This document shows, piece by piece, positions 36,601 to 47,300 of a DNA stretch of 64,000 bases. Position 1 is the stretch's first letter. Every line of letters begins with the position of its first letter. The translations under genes and the position numbers were made by a program. Origin of the DNA: Acanthopleura granulata (Eukaryota; Mollusca; Polyplacophora; Chitonida; Chitonidae). Under the pieces are notes generated by a model that ran no database searches, was not told the origin of the DNA, and saw only the letters and a program-made list of their open reading frames with translations. The DNA lies in NCBI GenBank assembly GCA_016165875.1, contig JABBOT010000005.1, positions 1,073,823 through 1,137,822 of the forward strand. Reading direction: 5' to 3'.

Positions 36601-39484
36601 CGAAATTGGGAAAACTCTTCCCTCATGAGGTATACAGCAGACAGAGGTTGAGCGGTTTAAGACCAAATGCGTGCATGTCAAGCGATAAGCAAACATTTCA
36701 ACGGAGGAGTGAACAGTACAGTGGAACACCAAACACTCGAACTGTAGCAAGGCGAGTTGGAAGAGTCATACATTGATGAACAGCATTATAGTTTCAGTAA
36801 TCAGACAGACATACTACAGCTTTGAAATGTATTCACATTCCATGTAGACATATTCAGTACTGTCTGCGTACAGTCAAGTAGAAGTACACATTAGTTATAA
36901 GACTTCAGTATTATTATACATGAACCTGATACATTGATTTGATAATATATTCATATACACGTATTAATTGATAAGAATAGAATGTCTCCAACATCAACAC
37001 ACAACTGCAGAAAAAATTATTTTCATTGAGTACTCTTTTACCCACACATAGATGAAAAGTGTTGCATAGATGCACAAATTTTGCACTTACATGTATGATA
37101 AATTAGAAGATTTGGGTACTACTTTTTTTTGACACAGTCTTGAATACATGTACTTCTGGTGCTTGTCAGACTATGTACTTTGAAGTGATGCATTGAAAGA
37201 TTTGAAAAATTCTGTTTTCCACATATTTCATTTCATTGATTGATCTCCAGCAGCAGATATAATACTTGAGACAACACATTTATCTTGCGAAGTTGGAAAT
37301 GGTTTCATTATTACTGTTATAGTACAGGCAACGTGTATTAACTAAACTATTGCACATTTGAACAGTACCCTTTACGAGAATAAAATTATATATCCGTATT
37401 AATGAATACAGGTCACTGTGTTTCTTAAAAATTAAGAGAAACATGAAATTTAAATGCCCTTCATACATATAAATAGTAAACTATTACTGTATTTATATGG
37501 CTATATCCTATGTATTATATTTATGTGTACATATTTCACTGTTCGAGGCCAAGTTCAAGAATGTTTTCACTTACACCACGGTGATCAGCGTTAGGGGTCT
37601 AGAAGCCCACAGTGTCCACGATAAATCACTGATTTGTATCTGAACTGTACCTTTCACATGAAATAAATTATGTATTCATATTAATGAATGTCAGTATTAG
37701 CCTCAAAATTAAGAGTGACATGAAAGTGATATGCTCAGAAATTTATAAATAGTAATCTATTTTTATTTGCCTGTTCATTAAGGCTCAAGAATTTTTCACA
37801 TGCATGGTGGCGATCAGTTGTAGGGATGGAGAAAACCAGAGTGCCCAAGGTGAACCACTGACCTGTGGCAAGTTACTGACAAAATTTCCCACTTGTGACA
37901 TATATGTACATATGCGCACACCTTTTTGATTCAGTGCATGTACCTCTCAAATTTACATGAATGTAAACATGTCAGCATTTGCAATTTACTTTTCCATTAA
38001 ATGAAATGATAGAATACTTTTATGGATGATCAGGATAATGTTTTGTAAATATTCAGGTGTATTGTGTCTTATGACACCTGTCACATTCCATACTGACCAT
38101 ATGTCAGCCTTAATGGCTTTTACAACAAATAACCCATTAAAAGTCTGTATGAAATTCCAATCTAGTCTCTTCATTCATATCAGTAAATAAAATAAGTTAT
38201 AATGTATTTGTGGCTTTAGGTACCAGAAATACACTTACAAGGCTGCCTGTTGTCACTGGTAGTTACTTTGCTTGGCTGGTGTTTTTAGTACATCTGCATG
38301 CTAATGAGTCTGAATCTAAGATAAACTGTTGAATGGATCTGTCACCAAAATAATTTACGGGTTATGTTTAATTTTCATTTAACATATTGCTGTTTAGGAA
38401 ATTTTCTAGTGTATGGCTGCAGAGTGAAAGGCAAGAACAGACTTATTACCAGTACTAGTTTTCAGATATAATGCTAGTTCAGACATGCGGCCTATAACAT
38501 GTAAATATGTACATGTACCTTGGAATATTCTCGGAGTTGTATTTAGCGGAGGAAATGTGTACGAAAGTTTACTGTTTCACAGAAGCAGGATGCTTGACAT
38601 GGAACATGGTGTATAGTTTCATCCTGTGAGTCATCCTGTTGTGTTGATAGTGATAAACAGTAGGCAGTGTAAACATGACCTAATTCCATACACATGGTTT
38701 TTGGATTCAGGTGTGTGATACTTTTCCCATTTTTACTGATTTCACTAGAATCTGCGTTTCGTCAGTACACCCATATAGCAAAAACTATCGGAGTTTTTAG
38801 GCTCAATTGATTCATCAGTGATATGAGCTGATTCATTTGTGCTTGGTCACTATTTATAGTATGTGCAGATTGATACAGGACGTTTTGGGGTGCCTTGTCT
38901 AATTAGTTGTTACTCCGCCAACAAAAAAACTTTCCATATTACAATGAGCATATTCTTCTTGTGCCACTTTTGTGTGGATAACTTTTTGTTACGTCTTCTT
39001 TGGCCAAACTAGCATGGATTCATTTCTGTACCATGTAGACCCACTGTCATTGGGATGAAAGTTCTTTTCTAAGCGTCTTTCAGTGAACAGCATTCAGCCT
39101 ATGAAGGTTTTCTCTGCTTTCCTGCACCCAAATCCCTATCTCATAAAACCAATGGGACTGAGCTTACCAGCTGTAGATGCGAACCAACAATCTCTTGGTT
39201 TGGAATCAACGCTTCTACCACTAGACTAAAGGGAAATTCCCTACAGCCTGGGAGTAGATAGGACTTATTTACCACCCTGTTACACCAGTGTAATACATAA
39301 GTTGTCAGGATTCTCCTCTGTATTTGTGTACCTTGGCATTTCAGAGAATCAGGACAAAGACACATTGGCTAAAGAGCTGAAAAAGATTACCTATCAGCCT
39401 AAACTGTGCACCTTTGAGGAGGATATCATGGAGAAGCTTGGCATCAAGGAAGATCGCAAACCTGCCCCAACATTCTGGTACTGA
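18419..39484 (+). CDS. MRPL24: Mitochondrial ribosomal protein L24 (uL24m), 5 coding exons
   Basis: Large-subunit protein of the mitochondrial ribosome. Coding exons 18419-18667, 32750-32845, 34622-34728, 35707-35846 and 39345-39484 total 732 nt (243 residues; the human protein has 216). All junctions are GT-AG and in frame. The N-terminus is basic, as expected of a mitochondrial presequence. Exon 2 holds the KOW segment (VEVLVGRDKGKVGLVNSVI) that defines uL24. Exon 4 has the family-diagnostic EVEWRYTETGLRVRVSTRTG (human [20 protein letters not shown]). The C-terminus ends in TFWY as against VYWY in human. The gene spans 21 kb, mostly a 14 kb first intron that houses the adenosine kinase gene. 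An acceptor-like 'aaagattcag' five bases before the ATG hints at a spliced 5' UTR. Confidence 0.95.
20632..20899 (+). repeat. Full-length tRNA-derived SINE
   Basis: Head 'cccctcggtggctgagg' (degraded A box) and 'gagttcaagtcc' (B box), then body 'ggtttcctcccacaataatg', 'gtataagtgaaatattgttg' and the tail 'gtaaaacaccaattaaataa' with AAAT repeats. Confidence 0.9.
24430..24563 (+). repeat. SINE 3' half
   Basis: 'tgtttcctcccaccataac', 'attgtataagcgaaatatcc', 'aagtacggtgtaa' and an AAATAAATA tail. The tRNA head is lacking. Confidence 0.85.
25022..26083 (+). CDS. ADK: Adenosine kinase, intronless coding region
   Basis: PfkB-family kinase converting adenosine to AMP with ATP, in purine salvage. The single open frame of 353 residues matches the usual length (human short form 345) and aligns end to end: LLGLGNPLLDIS near the N-terminus, GGATQNSIRVAQW in the nucleoside pocket, GNGDEA keeping the N-x-x-E motif, and DTNGCGDAFAGGF with the catalytic Asp at about residue 308; it ends EKPDFY (human EKPDFH). 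Human has Ala where this protein has Cys in DTNGAGD. The start at 25022 has a strong context (gccATGG); an in-frame ATG at 24956 lies before a splice-acceptor-like 'ttttgtttcag' (24966-24976) and is probably intronic. The gene sits in MRPL24 intron 1 on the same strand, and its GC content exceeds its surroundings. Vertebrate ADK has many introns, so a retrogene origin is likely. Confidence 0.95.
   Translation: MAMTPLHPSSSPDAPQGMLLGLGNPLLDISICADLEFLRRYNLNPNDAILAKPNHDNMFNEMIQRYKPEYLPGGATQNSIRVAQWLLQKPKATCFIGAVGDDAFGRILKEVARKVGVDVVYEVVPGADTGVCGAVITGQHRSLVSKLGAAKLLDLEFIRRPDVWSHIEKASFFYIGGYMLPVCPAAIKTIVEHAASTNKAVAMNLHATYLIKDFVRDDLNLLPYVDLLFGNGDEASKLGEEAKMGTIDVSEIALKTSAWCKVNLKRKRIVVITQGREPTIVAHDGVVEEHPVTPVDPALVKDTNGCGDAFAGGFLSQFVQGKPLADCLRCASYASKVVIQQYGCTYHEKPDFY
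27230..27341 (+). repeat. 52-bp direct tandem duplication
   Basis: Two adjacent copies of the stretch from 'gtaaaactctgaggtgagtt' to 'gttacaacattcag', differing by one or two bases, so the duplication is recent. Confidence 0.9.
31500..31577 (+). repeat. SINE 3' end fragment
   Basis: 'gcgtataagtgacagattct', 'gagtactgcctaaaacacca' and an AAATAAATA tail. Confidence 0.8.
32750..32845 (+). CDS. MRPL24: MRPL24 exon 2 (KOW domain)
   Basis: 32 codons between 'tttatgttgcag' and 'AACTGT|gtaagg', phase 0-0. VLVGRDKGKVG is the KOW core that contacts 23S/16S-type rRNA in uL24 proteins; RNWCFVEGLN matches human RNWVVVGGLN. Confidence 0.95.
33527..33685 (+). repeat. 79-bp direct tandem duplication
   Basis: Two near-identical adjacent copies starting 'caatgcatggccttcaattg' (33527 and 33606) and ending 'ctttactgaagag', with a single visible substitution (gaccat/gactat). 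In MRPL24 intron 2. Confidence 0.9.
33940..34136 (+). repeat. Diverged SINE copy
   Basis: B-box-like 'gtgagttcaagtcc', then 'ctccggtcggatgtgg', 'ccgtataagtaaaatattct' and an AAATAAATAG tail. Strongly diverged in the middle. Confidence 0.75.
34377..34560 (+). repeat. SINE copy, diverged
   Basis: 'ggggccattagctgaggagc', 'atgagttcaaccccagctca', 'tttcctcccaccacaatgct' and a degraded tail ending ATAGATAGATAAA. It lies about 60 bp upstream of MRPL24 exon 3. Confidence 0.75.
34622..34728 (+). CDS. MRPL24: MRPL24 exon 3
   Basis: Follows 'ggctgttgacag'. 35 codons plus two bases, from KYVWVNKTATSPG to VALVDPSD, ending GATAA|gtacgt. Corresponds to human VKLVDPMD. Confidence 0.93.
35707..35846 (+). CDS. 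MRPL24: MRPL24 exon 4
   Basis: Follows 'gccccacag' and completes the split Asn codon; NKATEVEWRYTETG and VRVSTRTGRIIP are strongly conserved. Ends TCTG|gtgagg in phase 1. Confidence 0.95.
37364..37862 (+). repeat. Diverged tandem copies of about 280 bp
   Basis: Blocks at about 37364-37620 and 37648-37862 share 'ttaatgaatacaggtcact/gtcagtatta', 'aaattaagag.gacatgaaa', 'ataaatagtaa.ctatt' and 'caagaat.ttttcac' with 'gtgatcag'. Old duplication or two neighbouring copies of one repeat, in MRPL24 intron 4. Confidence 0.5.
39345..39484 (+). CDS. MRPL24: MRPL24 exon 5, C-terminus and stop
   Basis: Follows 'ttggcatttcag' and completes the phase 1 codon. 46 codons to TGA; EEDIMEKLGIKEDRK matches human EEVMEAMGIKETRK. 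Confidence 0.95.
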
Positions 39485-39674
39485 GGGGAGCAGTGCAGAT
39501 GAACTGACGTCAGGAGATGGGCACGAGTCTGCATGTGTGTTTTGGATAGAGAGCCTCCAAAGAGGGGGTGTAGGATGGTGTGTCTGTACCTCTTACTCCA
39601 GTCTACCTGTAGCCACACAAATGTGTAGTCAGTGCCCTCAGATAACAGAATTGTGTAGTTGTGATTAAGACAAC

Positions 39675-39680
39675 ATTAAA
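39675..39680 (+). terminator. Candidate MRPL24 poly(A) signal ATTAAA
   Basis: ATTAAA about 190 nt past the stop codon in an A-rich stretch. A common variant signal; no better one lies nearby. Confidence 0.4.
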
Positions 39681-39689
39681 ACAAAACTT

Positions 39690-40392
39690 TAACGCAATAT
39701 GACAGTGTTTCAGTAGGATAGCTTAATTAACTAATGCAGAAGTGTTGTAATTGACACCATCACTGTAACAGATCAAGAAATGTGTCAGTCTTGTTGAAAG
39801 CATATTAACAGTGGCTCATGTCACAGCGTTACACAAACATAGCTGCCATAATGTAGGTCATCCAAACCCGCTATACATCAGTTTTTCACCGCATAAGAAT
39901 GTCGCTGGCTCCCTCAGAGACTGGGTTCTGTGTTGGGTATACTCACAAGAGATGTTGCATTTGTCTGGGTGTAAGGTTAACTGGGTCTGTGCATTTAACT
40001 TAGTGAAGAGTTATTACCATTACATCTAGCATTAATGTGGCGTGATTGGTTTGATACAAAAAACTTGAGAAAGGTGGATACGTTCAAGTACAAACAGGAT
40101 GTTTACGGATACTTTTAGATAAATGCTTATGTGTATCTGTTGACCATACTTGAATGTTTTGTTGTGTTCCCTCGTCACGACTTTTGTTTGATGCATGTTT
40201 AGTGTCAAAATGTATCCTACGTTTTCTTTCCCATTACCAGAATATGCTGGCTGTGATGTGAAGTAATTAAACAAATCTTCTGCACAAATTCCAGTGAGTT
40301 TAAATCAGATTTGTGTAGACAGGAACTAGAACAAAATACCATTGGTTTAATTTGATGGAGTGATACCTTTAAATTAACTGATGGGTGCATAA
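39690..40392. other. Intergenic between MRPL24 and SUGP1, nothing recognised
   Basis: AT-rich, no conserved frame on either strand. Confidence 0.4.
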
Positions 40393-40634
40393 TGTTTGTG
40401 TAGGAAACAAACCACTAACATTTGGCAGGTACCTGACAAACCTCGTGAGGTGCAGACAAACAGACCAGCAAGACCTGGATACAATCACATGCGACCACTG
40501 TCCAAGGGGGCTACATTTGTGTAGGAAACAAACCACTAACATTTGGCAGGTACCTGACAAACCTCCAGAGGTGCAGACAAACAGACCAGCAAGACCTGGA
40601 TACAATCACATGCGACCACTGTCCAAGGGGGCTA
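40393..40634 (+). repeat. 120-bp direct tandem duplication
   Basis: Two adjacent copies beginning 'tttgtgtaggaaacaaacca' (40395 and 40515) and ending 'ccaagggggctaca'; they differ at a few bases (cctcgtgagg/cctccagagg). Confidence 0.9.
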
Positions 40635-40922
40635 CATTTGGAAGCACAAGACTGAATCCCTGTCATGAAGTATATCAGACAAGTAGCGAGTTCACTGGGC
40701 TTTACCAATAATCCATACAGCCAGCAGAAATCATTCACCTGACTGGCCTGTAAATGTACAGGTATCCTGCTGTGAGATTCATTATCTGCCCTTACAAATG
40801 TACCGTGTTGCCATGGGTTATCCTGTGGCATTAATGTTTAGTAATCTTGTATATGTCAGACATGCAGCTTTCCATCAGGTCCAAAACTGCAATAAACTTG
40901 CAGTACTTGCCAATTTCCTGAT

Positions 40923-41190
40923 AGGGGCCTCCATGGCTCAGTCGGTTAGCGCGCTAACGCAACGCAATGACTGAAGCCTCCCACCAATGCGGTCGCTGTG
41001 AGTTCGACTCCAGCTCATGATGGCTTCCTCACCAGCCGTAGGTGGGAAGGTCTGCCAGCAACCTGCGGGCGGTCGTAGGTTTTCCCCGGGCTCTGCCTGG
41101 TTTCCTCCCATCATAATGCTGACCTCTGTCATACAAGTTAAATATTCTTGAGTACGGCGTAAAACACCAATCAAATAAATAAATTCCCTG
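40923..41190 (+). repeat. Full-length tRNA-derived SINE, best-preserved copy
   Basis: Head with clear pol III promoter: A box 'tggctcagtcggttagc' (40934-40950) and B box 'gagttcgactcc' (41000-41011). Body 'ggtttcctcccatcataatg', 'catacaagttaaatattctt', 'gagtacggcgtaaaacacca' and tail AAATAAATAAA. The intact boxes make it the reference copy for this window. Confidence 0.95.
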
Positions 41191-42780
41191 ATAAAGTCAG
41201 CTTGTACAGCTAAGAAAGGAAACCAAGATTGCTGTATGACTGAAATATTTGTATTATTTGATTGTTGCTTAATGCTATTATCCCCGATTTTTCACTTGGA
41301 CATTTTTGCTGAAATATTTGTAGTAGATAATGTGTCATGTATACCTCAACTCTAGGAAAATGAACCTGACACACCTGCTGACTTTCACCCACAGCCAATC
41401 AGACAGGTGGAGTTGAGTCTACAGCCTGCAATTTGATGGAGAAAGAACACTGCTTTAGGCACAGGAGTCATACAGAGCAGTGGCACATACAAAGCTTGAA
41501 TGTAACCTCAAACCTAGAACAATCAGAGTGAATGCCAATATAAAATTGTCATATCCTTTATTTCACAATACACCACCATATGACCTGGCATTGTCACTTG
41601 AGAAGACAATGATATATACATGTACACCTAAGCTGGTACTCACTGTACTCCAGTGGATCAGACCTAGGCCCACTTTCATAAAACTCTGTAAATGAATTTC
41701 TTGTAATTTCCCATGTAAATCACAACACTTTGTGGCATGATAACCTGTACAAAATCACTTACAAGAAAGTTGGCTTTCTTAATGTCCATTCATTAATTTA
41801 GTTTATTCAAAATATGGTGAAAGAAATTGTATAGTTTCAGCACCACCATGGCATCAAATACTTTTAAAAAACGCAAAAATTCTTCACAGAACATCAATAT
41901 ACCCCCTGTAGACACATTCAAGTGAAACTGGGCTAAAAAAAACATACAGCTAAACATGATGAACTAGTGAAACTTTTGTTATCTCTACTTCGCTCAAATC
42001 ATAAAGAAAACGAGAACCAATCAAAAGTGTTTTCAACACAACCCTATCCTCAAACTTTCTGGAACATATACCATTGCACTTAATACATATATATGTATCT
42101 GATCTGCTTTACTACAATAGAACATGATGGTAATGTATCAACATGCACAAAGAAAGGCAGGTTTGTCCAGCTTCTGTTCATACCTTTCATAACATTTTTA
42201 ACTATTTCATCAACTGTAAATCTAATCAACTTGAGACAAAATTGGTCCCTCTTTACAAACTTGATCACATACTTGTACATACAGACACTGCAGACATTAT
42301 TAACAAAATATCAACAGTCCTTCATCATTCAATACGTTTTTATCATTTAACTGCAGTCAAGAAACGCATTCAGTTTGAGCCCTGTTCCTTGGAGCATATG
42401 GAGCGCCATTATCATCCTGACTAACCTCATGCCATCAATCTACAACTAGTCTCGGCACTTCAACTGATACGTGCCAAACATATGTACACATGGGTATGTT
42501 AATGATGTACACACGGGTATGTTAATGTATACCATATGATATTCCATTAAACATGAGCATGCAAAAAAAAGTGAATCAGCAACATCTTTTGATTTGCGTT
42601 CGAATGAACCTTTGTACTTTATACAACAGCAGTCAGCGGGGAGAGGGAACAAGAGTAAACCACAGCCCTTGGGCAGGTGTTGTACAAAACTCCTGACTTA
42701 AAGCTGTAGGTACACCTGTGAGACACTGCAGTAATGGTGTGAAGTTAATAATACGTACTTAGATTAAGTCCTCAAATTTT
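41191..42780. other. Intergenic, nothing recognised
   Basis: No conserved coding frame. A short 30-bp duplication ('tgtacaca.gggtatgttaat') lies at about 42482-42530. Confidence 0.4.
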
Positions 42781-43090
42781 ACAGCCCACCCATTTTTAGA
42801 GGCGTGTGAAACAGGCAGATAAATTGAAGAAACCAGACCCCATTTAACTACACCACCATTTGCCTCATCCACAATAATCATGATACATATATATCAACTT
42901 TGGTGTTAAAATATATCATCTGAATGCAATTATCTACCATGTAGACGTAAAATTGCCAGTCAACACACGATAAAATGCCACTTCAAAAAATTCTCTGAAT
43001 CATAATCTGTGAAATAGGCAAGCTACTTTTTTAATTTAAGCCTGTTGAATAAAAGCATTAAAGTTTTTGTAAAGACCATGTGCTCGTCAC
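42781..43090 (+). repeat. Unclassified interspersed repeat, internally deleted copy
   Basis: Second copy of the family seen at 16601-17335, missing the central 400 bp. It ends at the same 'aagaccatgtgctc' motif, which supports a real element boundary. Confidence 0.6.
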
Positions 43091-44303
43091 GATCCCATTT
43101 TTGTCACAAAATTCCGTGTCAGCCAAAAGGGCAATTAAGTTCTTGCTAAGCATCTGTTAAGCACCCACTACGATACATATAATGTTACTGTATTTATGGC
43201 ACAATGCCAGCAACCTTTTAATATAGTTTAATTAGCATATTTCAACACACATGTACAACAACATTTGCATGCATATACAGATGCTTTGTATCAACATGTG
43301 TGACTAAGCAGTAGTCCAACATGGAAATTGCTACTCTTGGTACACATAATGTTTTACATATTACACAGCTTAGTTTTAAGAAAATGTTACATCGTTAATG
43401 CCGGAGTAATTATTATCTGTGAGTGGACTACATTGCGTACCTCTACATTATTTGATTGACAGCTGTACAAACGCCTCACATTTGCACCACTTCACCAATG
43501 CATTACCTGTGGGCTGCAGTAACCTGTAGCTACAAAACCTCTCAGCTGCACCATCAACCAATGACTGCCATGTTTATACAGGGAGTAACCTGATACTGGT
43601 TGCACAAGGCTACGTGTACCACCTGACTGGAGCATACATGCGCCGTATTACGACACATATATCAGACATTGGACAAAACCTGGAGAAAGCCTTTCTCCAG
43701 TTCATACTCTCTATTACATCTCACTTCATTTCTTCCAGGCTCGAGAGAAATTTGACATCGGCTGGTTTTCAAAATTACGCATCCTAGAGCATGCTTACAA
43801 CTTTCGCAACAGTTACGCTTCTGTTCAGCTATATAAACGTATACCAAGGTGTCATGTGCATATAATGCAGGTTATATGAACTGATGATGAGGACATGCAT
43901 ATCTGTATAGATCTACACATCATACAAAATCAGCTTTCCTTTCACGGATTTAAGACAAGCTACAAGGGCAAGCTGTTTACAAGTGTATTAAAAGTTACCT
44001 GGGGCTGAAGTCTTAATGCCAGATAGCTCTGTAGTCTGGACTAAAGTTAATACTGGTCGTATTAAGTCCTAATACACTTCTGAACAACTCTTCCCAGAAC
44101 AGACAGCACGTAGGCTCTCGATCAATCAAAGGTGATAGTCGCAAATTCTTACAACTGATGTTTACATTAACCTTGACCAGATACAGCCACCTGACAAACT
44201 GCTCCTATATCACACTGCTTAATACTCAGGAGTGAAATCCCTCCCTCCCTCCCTCCCTCCCTCCCTCCCCAGAGTCCCACTCCGACCTCTTCCCAACGCA
44301 CGA
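43091..44303. other. SUGP1 3' UTR and downstream flank
   Basis: No further coding exon recognised. A (CCCT)n run at 44239-44270 lies just downstream of the SUGP1 stop, so it is probably transcribed within the 3' UTR. No convincing AATAAA found. Confidence 0.4.
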
Positions 44304-44330
44304 TCAGTAGTACGGCCTCCTGGGATTGTT
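44304..44330 (-). CDS. SUGP1: SUGP1 exon 14, 27-nt terminal coding exon
   Basis: After 'atcattacag' it encodes NNPRRPYY and TGA, the same eight residues that end the human protein. Too short to find as an ORF; located by the conserved C-terminus. Confidence 0.93.
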   Translation of the reverse strand, partial: NNPRRPYY

Positions 44331-47300
44331 CTGTAATGATACAAACTTTGGTTTACTCATCACTGCCCATGGGGTTAAACAATAGGTTTGAAACTACAGT
44401 ATATCACCTACAGTTTCATGGAATTCTTCACCCAACTAATGAAGCTGGGGTGCTTGGTGAAAAACCACATGATATTAATCACACATAACTTCACAGGATT
44501 TTTCACCAAGTAACCACCTTTCTGTTTTACTGTGTCTACAGCAGGGCCATTAGTTGGTGAGAAATTCCATTAAATCATAGGAGATTTACTTTATTTTGGG
44601 CATTTCACAACTTGTTTCCTTGCTGAGGGTGGATGCATTTTCATACAGGTTTCATGTTACTTCAGTTACTTCAGTTTCCTGACGAATCAAACTTTGCAGA
44701 GAACCATTTTCAGTGACCCTATAAAGGCAGATGAATCAATCAGAATCAAGTAACTGTGTGAAATCTTCAAGGATATCCTTCAGCCTTTAACTGATGTAAG
44801 TAACCTGAACTTTCAACATTCAGCCACTTTAACATAACCTGTATCAATAAAACCAAATTATTACAGTGAATCTACCTGCATTGGATGTTGCTCTTCTATG
44901 TCAGCAAAGGTTTGAGGATGGCACCATTTCACTTGAGTCACCAGCGGATCAGGCCTGAACCTGTAGGCCAACATCATCTGGATAGACTTACCAGTGGATT
45001 CAACCTGAACCTGTAGGCCAACATCAATTGGCGAGACTCATCAGTGGATTCGGCCTGAACCTGTAGGCCAACATCAATTGGAGAGACTCACCAGTGGATT
45101 TGGCCTGAACCTGTAGGCCAACATCATCTGGATAGACTTACCAGTGGATTAGACCTGAACCTGTAGGCCAACATCATCTGGATAGACTTACCAGTGGATT
45201 CAACCTGAACCTGTAGGCCAACATCAATTGGCGAGACTCATCAGTGGATTCGGCCTGAACCTGTAGGCCAACATCAATTGGAGAGACTCACCAGTGGATT
45301 TGGCCTGAACCTGTAGGCCAACATCATCTGGATAGACTTACCAGTGGATTAGACCTGAACCTGTAGGCCAACATCATCTGGATAGACTTACCAGTGGATT
45401 CAACCTGAACCTGTAGGCCAACATCAATTGGCGAGACTCATCAGTGGATTCGGCCTGAACCTGTAGGCCAACATCAATTGGAGAGACTCACCAGTGGATT
45501 TGGCCTGAACCTGTAGGCCAACATCAATTGGAGAGACTCACCAGTGGATTAGACCTGAACCTGTAGGCCAACATTATCTGGATAGACTCACCAGTGGATT
45601 CGGCTTGAACCTGTAGGCTGACATCCTCTGGATAGACCTACCAGTGGATTCAGCCTGAACCTGTAGGCCAACATCATTTGGATAGACTCACCAGCGGATC
45701 AGGCCTGAACCTGTAGGCCAACATCATCTGGATAGACTTACCAGTGGATTCAACCTGAACCTGTAGGCTGACATCATCTGGATAGACTTACCAGTGGATT
45801 TGGCCTGAACCTGTAGGCCAACATCATCAGCAGAGACTCATCAGTGGATTCGGCCTGAATCTGTAGGCTGACATCCTCTGGATAGACTCACCAGTGGATT
45901 CGGCCTGAATCTGTAGGCTGGCATCATCTGGATAGACTTACCAGTGGATTAGGCCTGAACCTGTTGGCCAACATCCTCTGGATAGACTTACCAGTGGATT
46001 CAACCTGAACCTGTAGGCCAACATCAATTGGAGAGACTCACCAGTGGATCAGGCCTGAACCTGTCGGCCACCATCATCTGGATAGACTCACCAGTGGATT
46101 CCGCCTGAACCTGTAGGCCAACATCCTCTGGATAGACTTACCAGTGGATTCAACCTGAACCTGTAGGCCAACATCATCTGGATAGACTTACCAGTGGATT
46201 AGGCCTGAACCTGTAGGCCAACATCCTCTGGATAGACTTACCAGTGGATTAGGCCTGAATCTGTAGGCCAACATCATCTGGATAGACTTACCAGTGGATT
46301 CGGCCTGAATCTGTAGGCCAACATCATCCTCTTCCTGAAGGCATCATACTCATCATCATCCTTGTTCAGGGCGTCAGGCTTCTCTATCCCCAGGCCCTTC
46401 CCATCCATAGCTGTGGTACCTCTGACAACACATCCCACACACACATGTGAAATACACACAGTTCCACTCCTACTGAGCAGTGAGGCAACATATCAAAGCA
46501 GCAAGGACATAAGTGACAAAGTCCATGTAAGCTCCTTTAATTTCATGACAGGGATAAACCAGTTCCAATTATGACATCAAAGCCAGTTAATGCCCACAAA
46601 CTGTCCATAAAACTCAAACCCATCATCAGATTGAGAAAGCACATCTCCTCTGTGACATGTACCATGTCACCCTATTCAGCCATGCTGCCTCAGCCCGTTC
46701 AGCTTTGTCGCCCAACCATGGGAATGTTGCCCACATTCAGATAGCTTGATTAAGCCCAATTATCTAGGAGTTTCCTCCTCTACATTCGTCTTTGTTACCC
46801 GCTATTCATCAATCTTTATATGACACCTGAATTCATTTATTGTATCTTCAGCCCTTTCAGCTTTGTTCTTCACTCTAGCTATTGGTTTATTTTATGTGAT
46901 GTTGGTTGATGTTGTGCACAGAAATGTTTTACATCCTCAATGGTGGTCAAGTTAACAGGTCGAGAAAACCACCAACCTTCACTGGGTACCTCACAAATTT
47001 TCTCACTGAGTCACAGCCAAGGCAACAAGAGATGGATTAGAACCCATCATCTTATTGGTACAGTGAAGAATCTAACCCCCTTCCCCTCCCCCGCCACAAA
47101 CAGGGTGTTAGCCAGAATGGAAACCCAGGGTGTCTCACCCACGATCCGTTACTAAGACCCTGGAAACCATGGGGTTGTGACACTGACACACTCATACCCA
47201 CTCATTGATGGAACTTGCATTAGTAACATAGTGTTTCAAAATTTTTTTACCTGCGTATATTTTTTTATGGTTTTGACCTATTTAAAACATTTTCAAATTT

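Noticed and set aside
36240..36780. Slightly GC-richer block in MRPL24 intron 4 with short frames on both strands
   Set aside because: Neither frame resembles a known protein, and no donor/acceptor pair brackets it; left unannotated.
40934..41011. Stand-alone tRNA gene
   Set aside because: A and B boxes are present, but there is no complete cloverleaf or anticodon stem, and the sequence continues into the SINE body.
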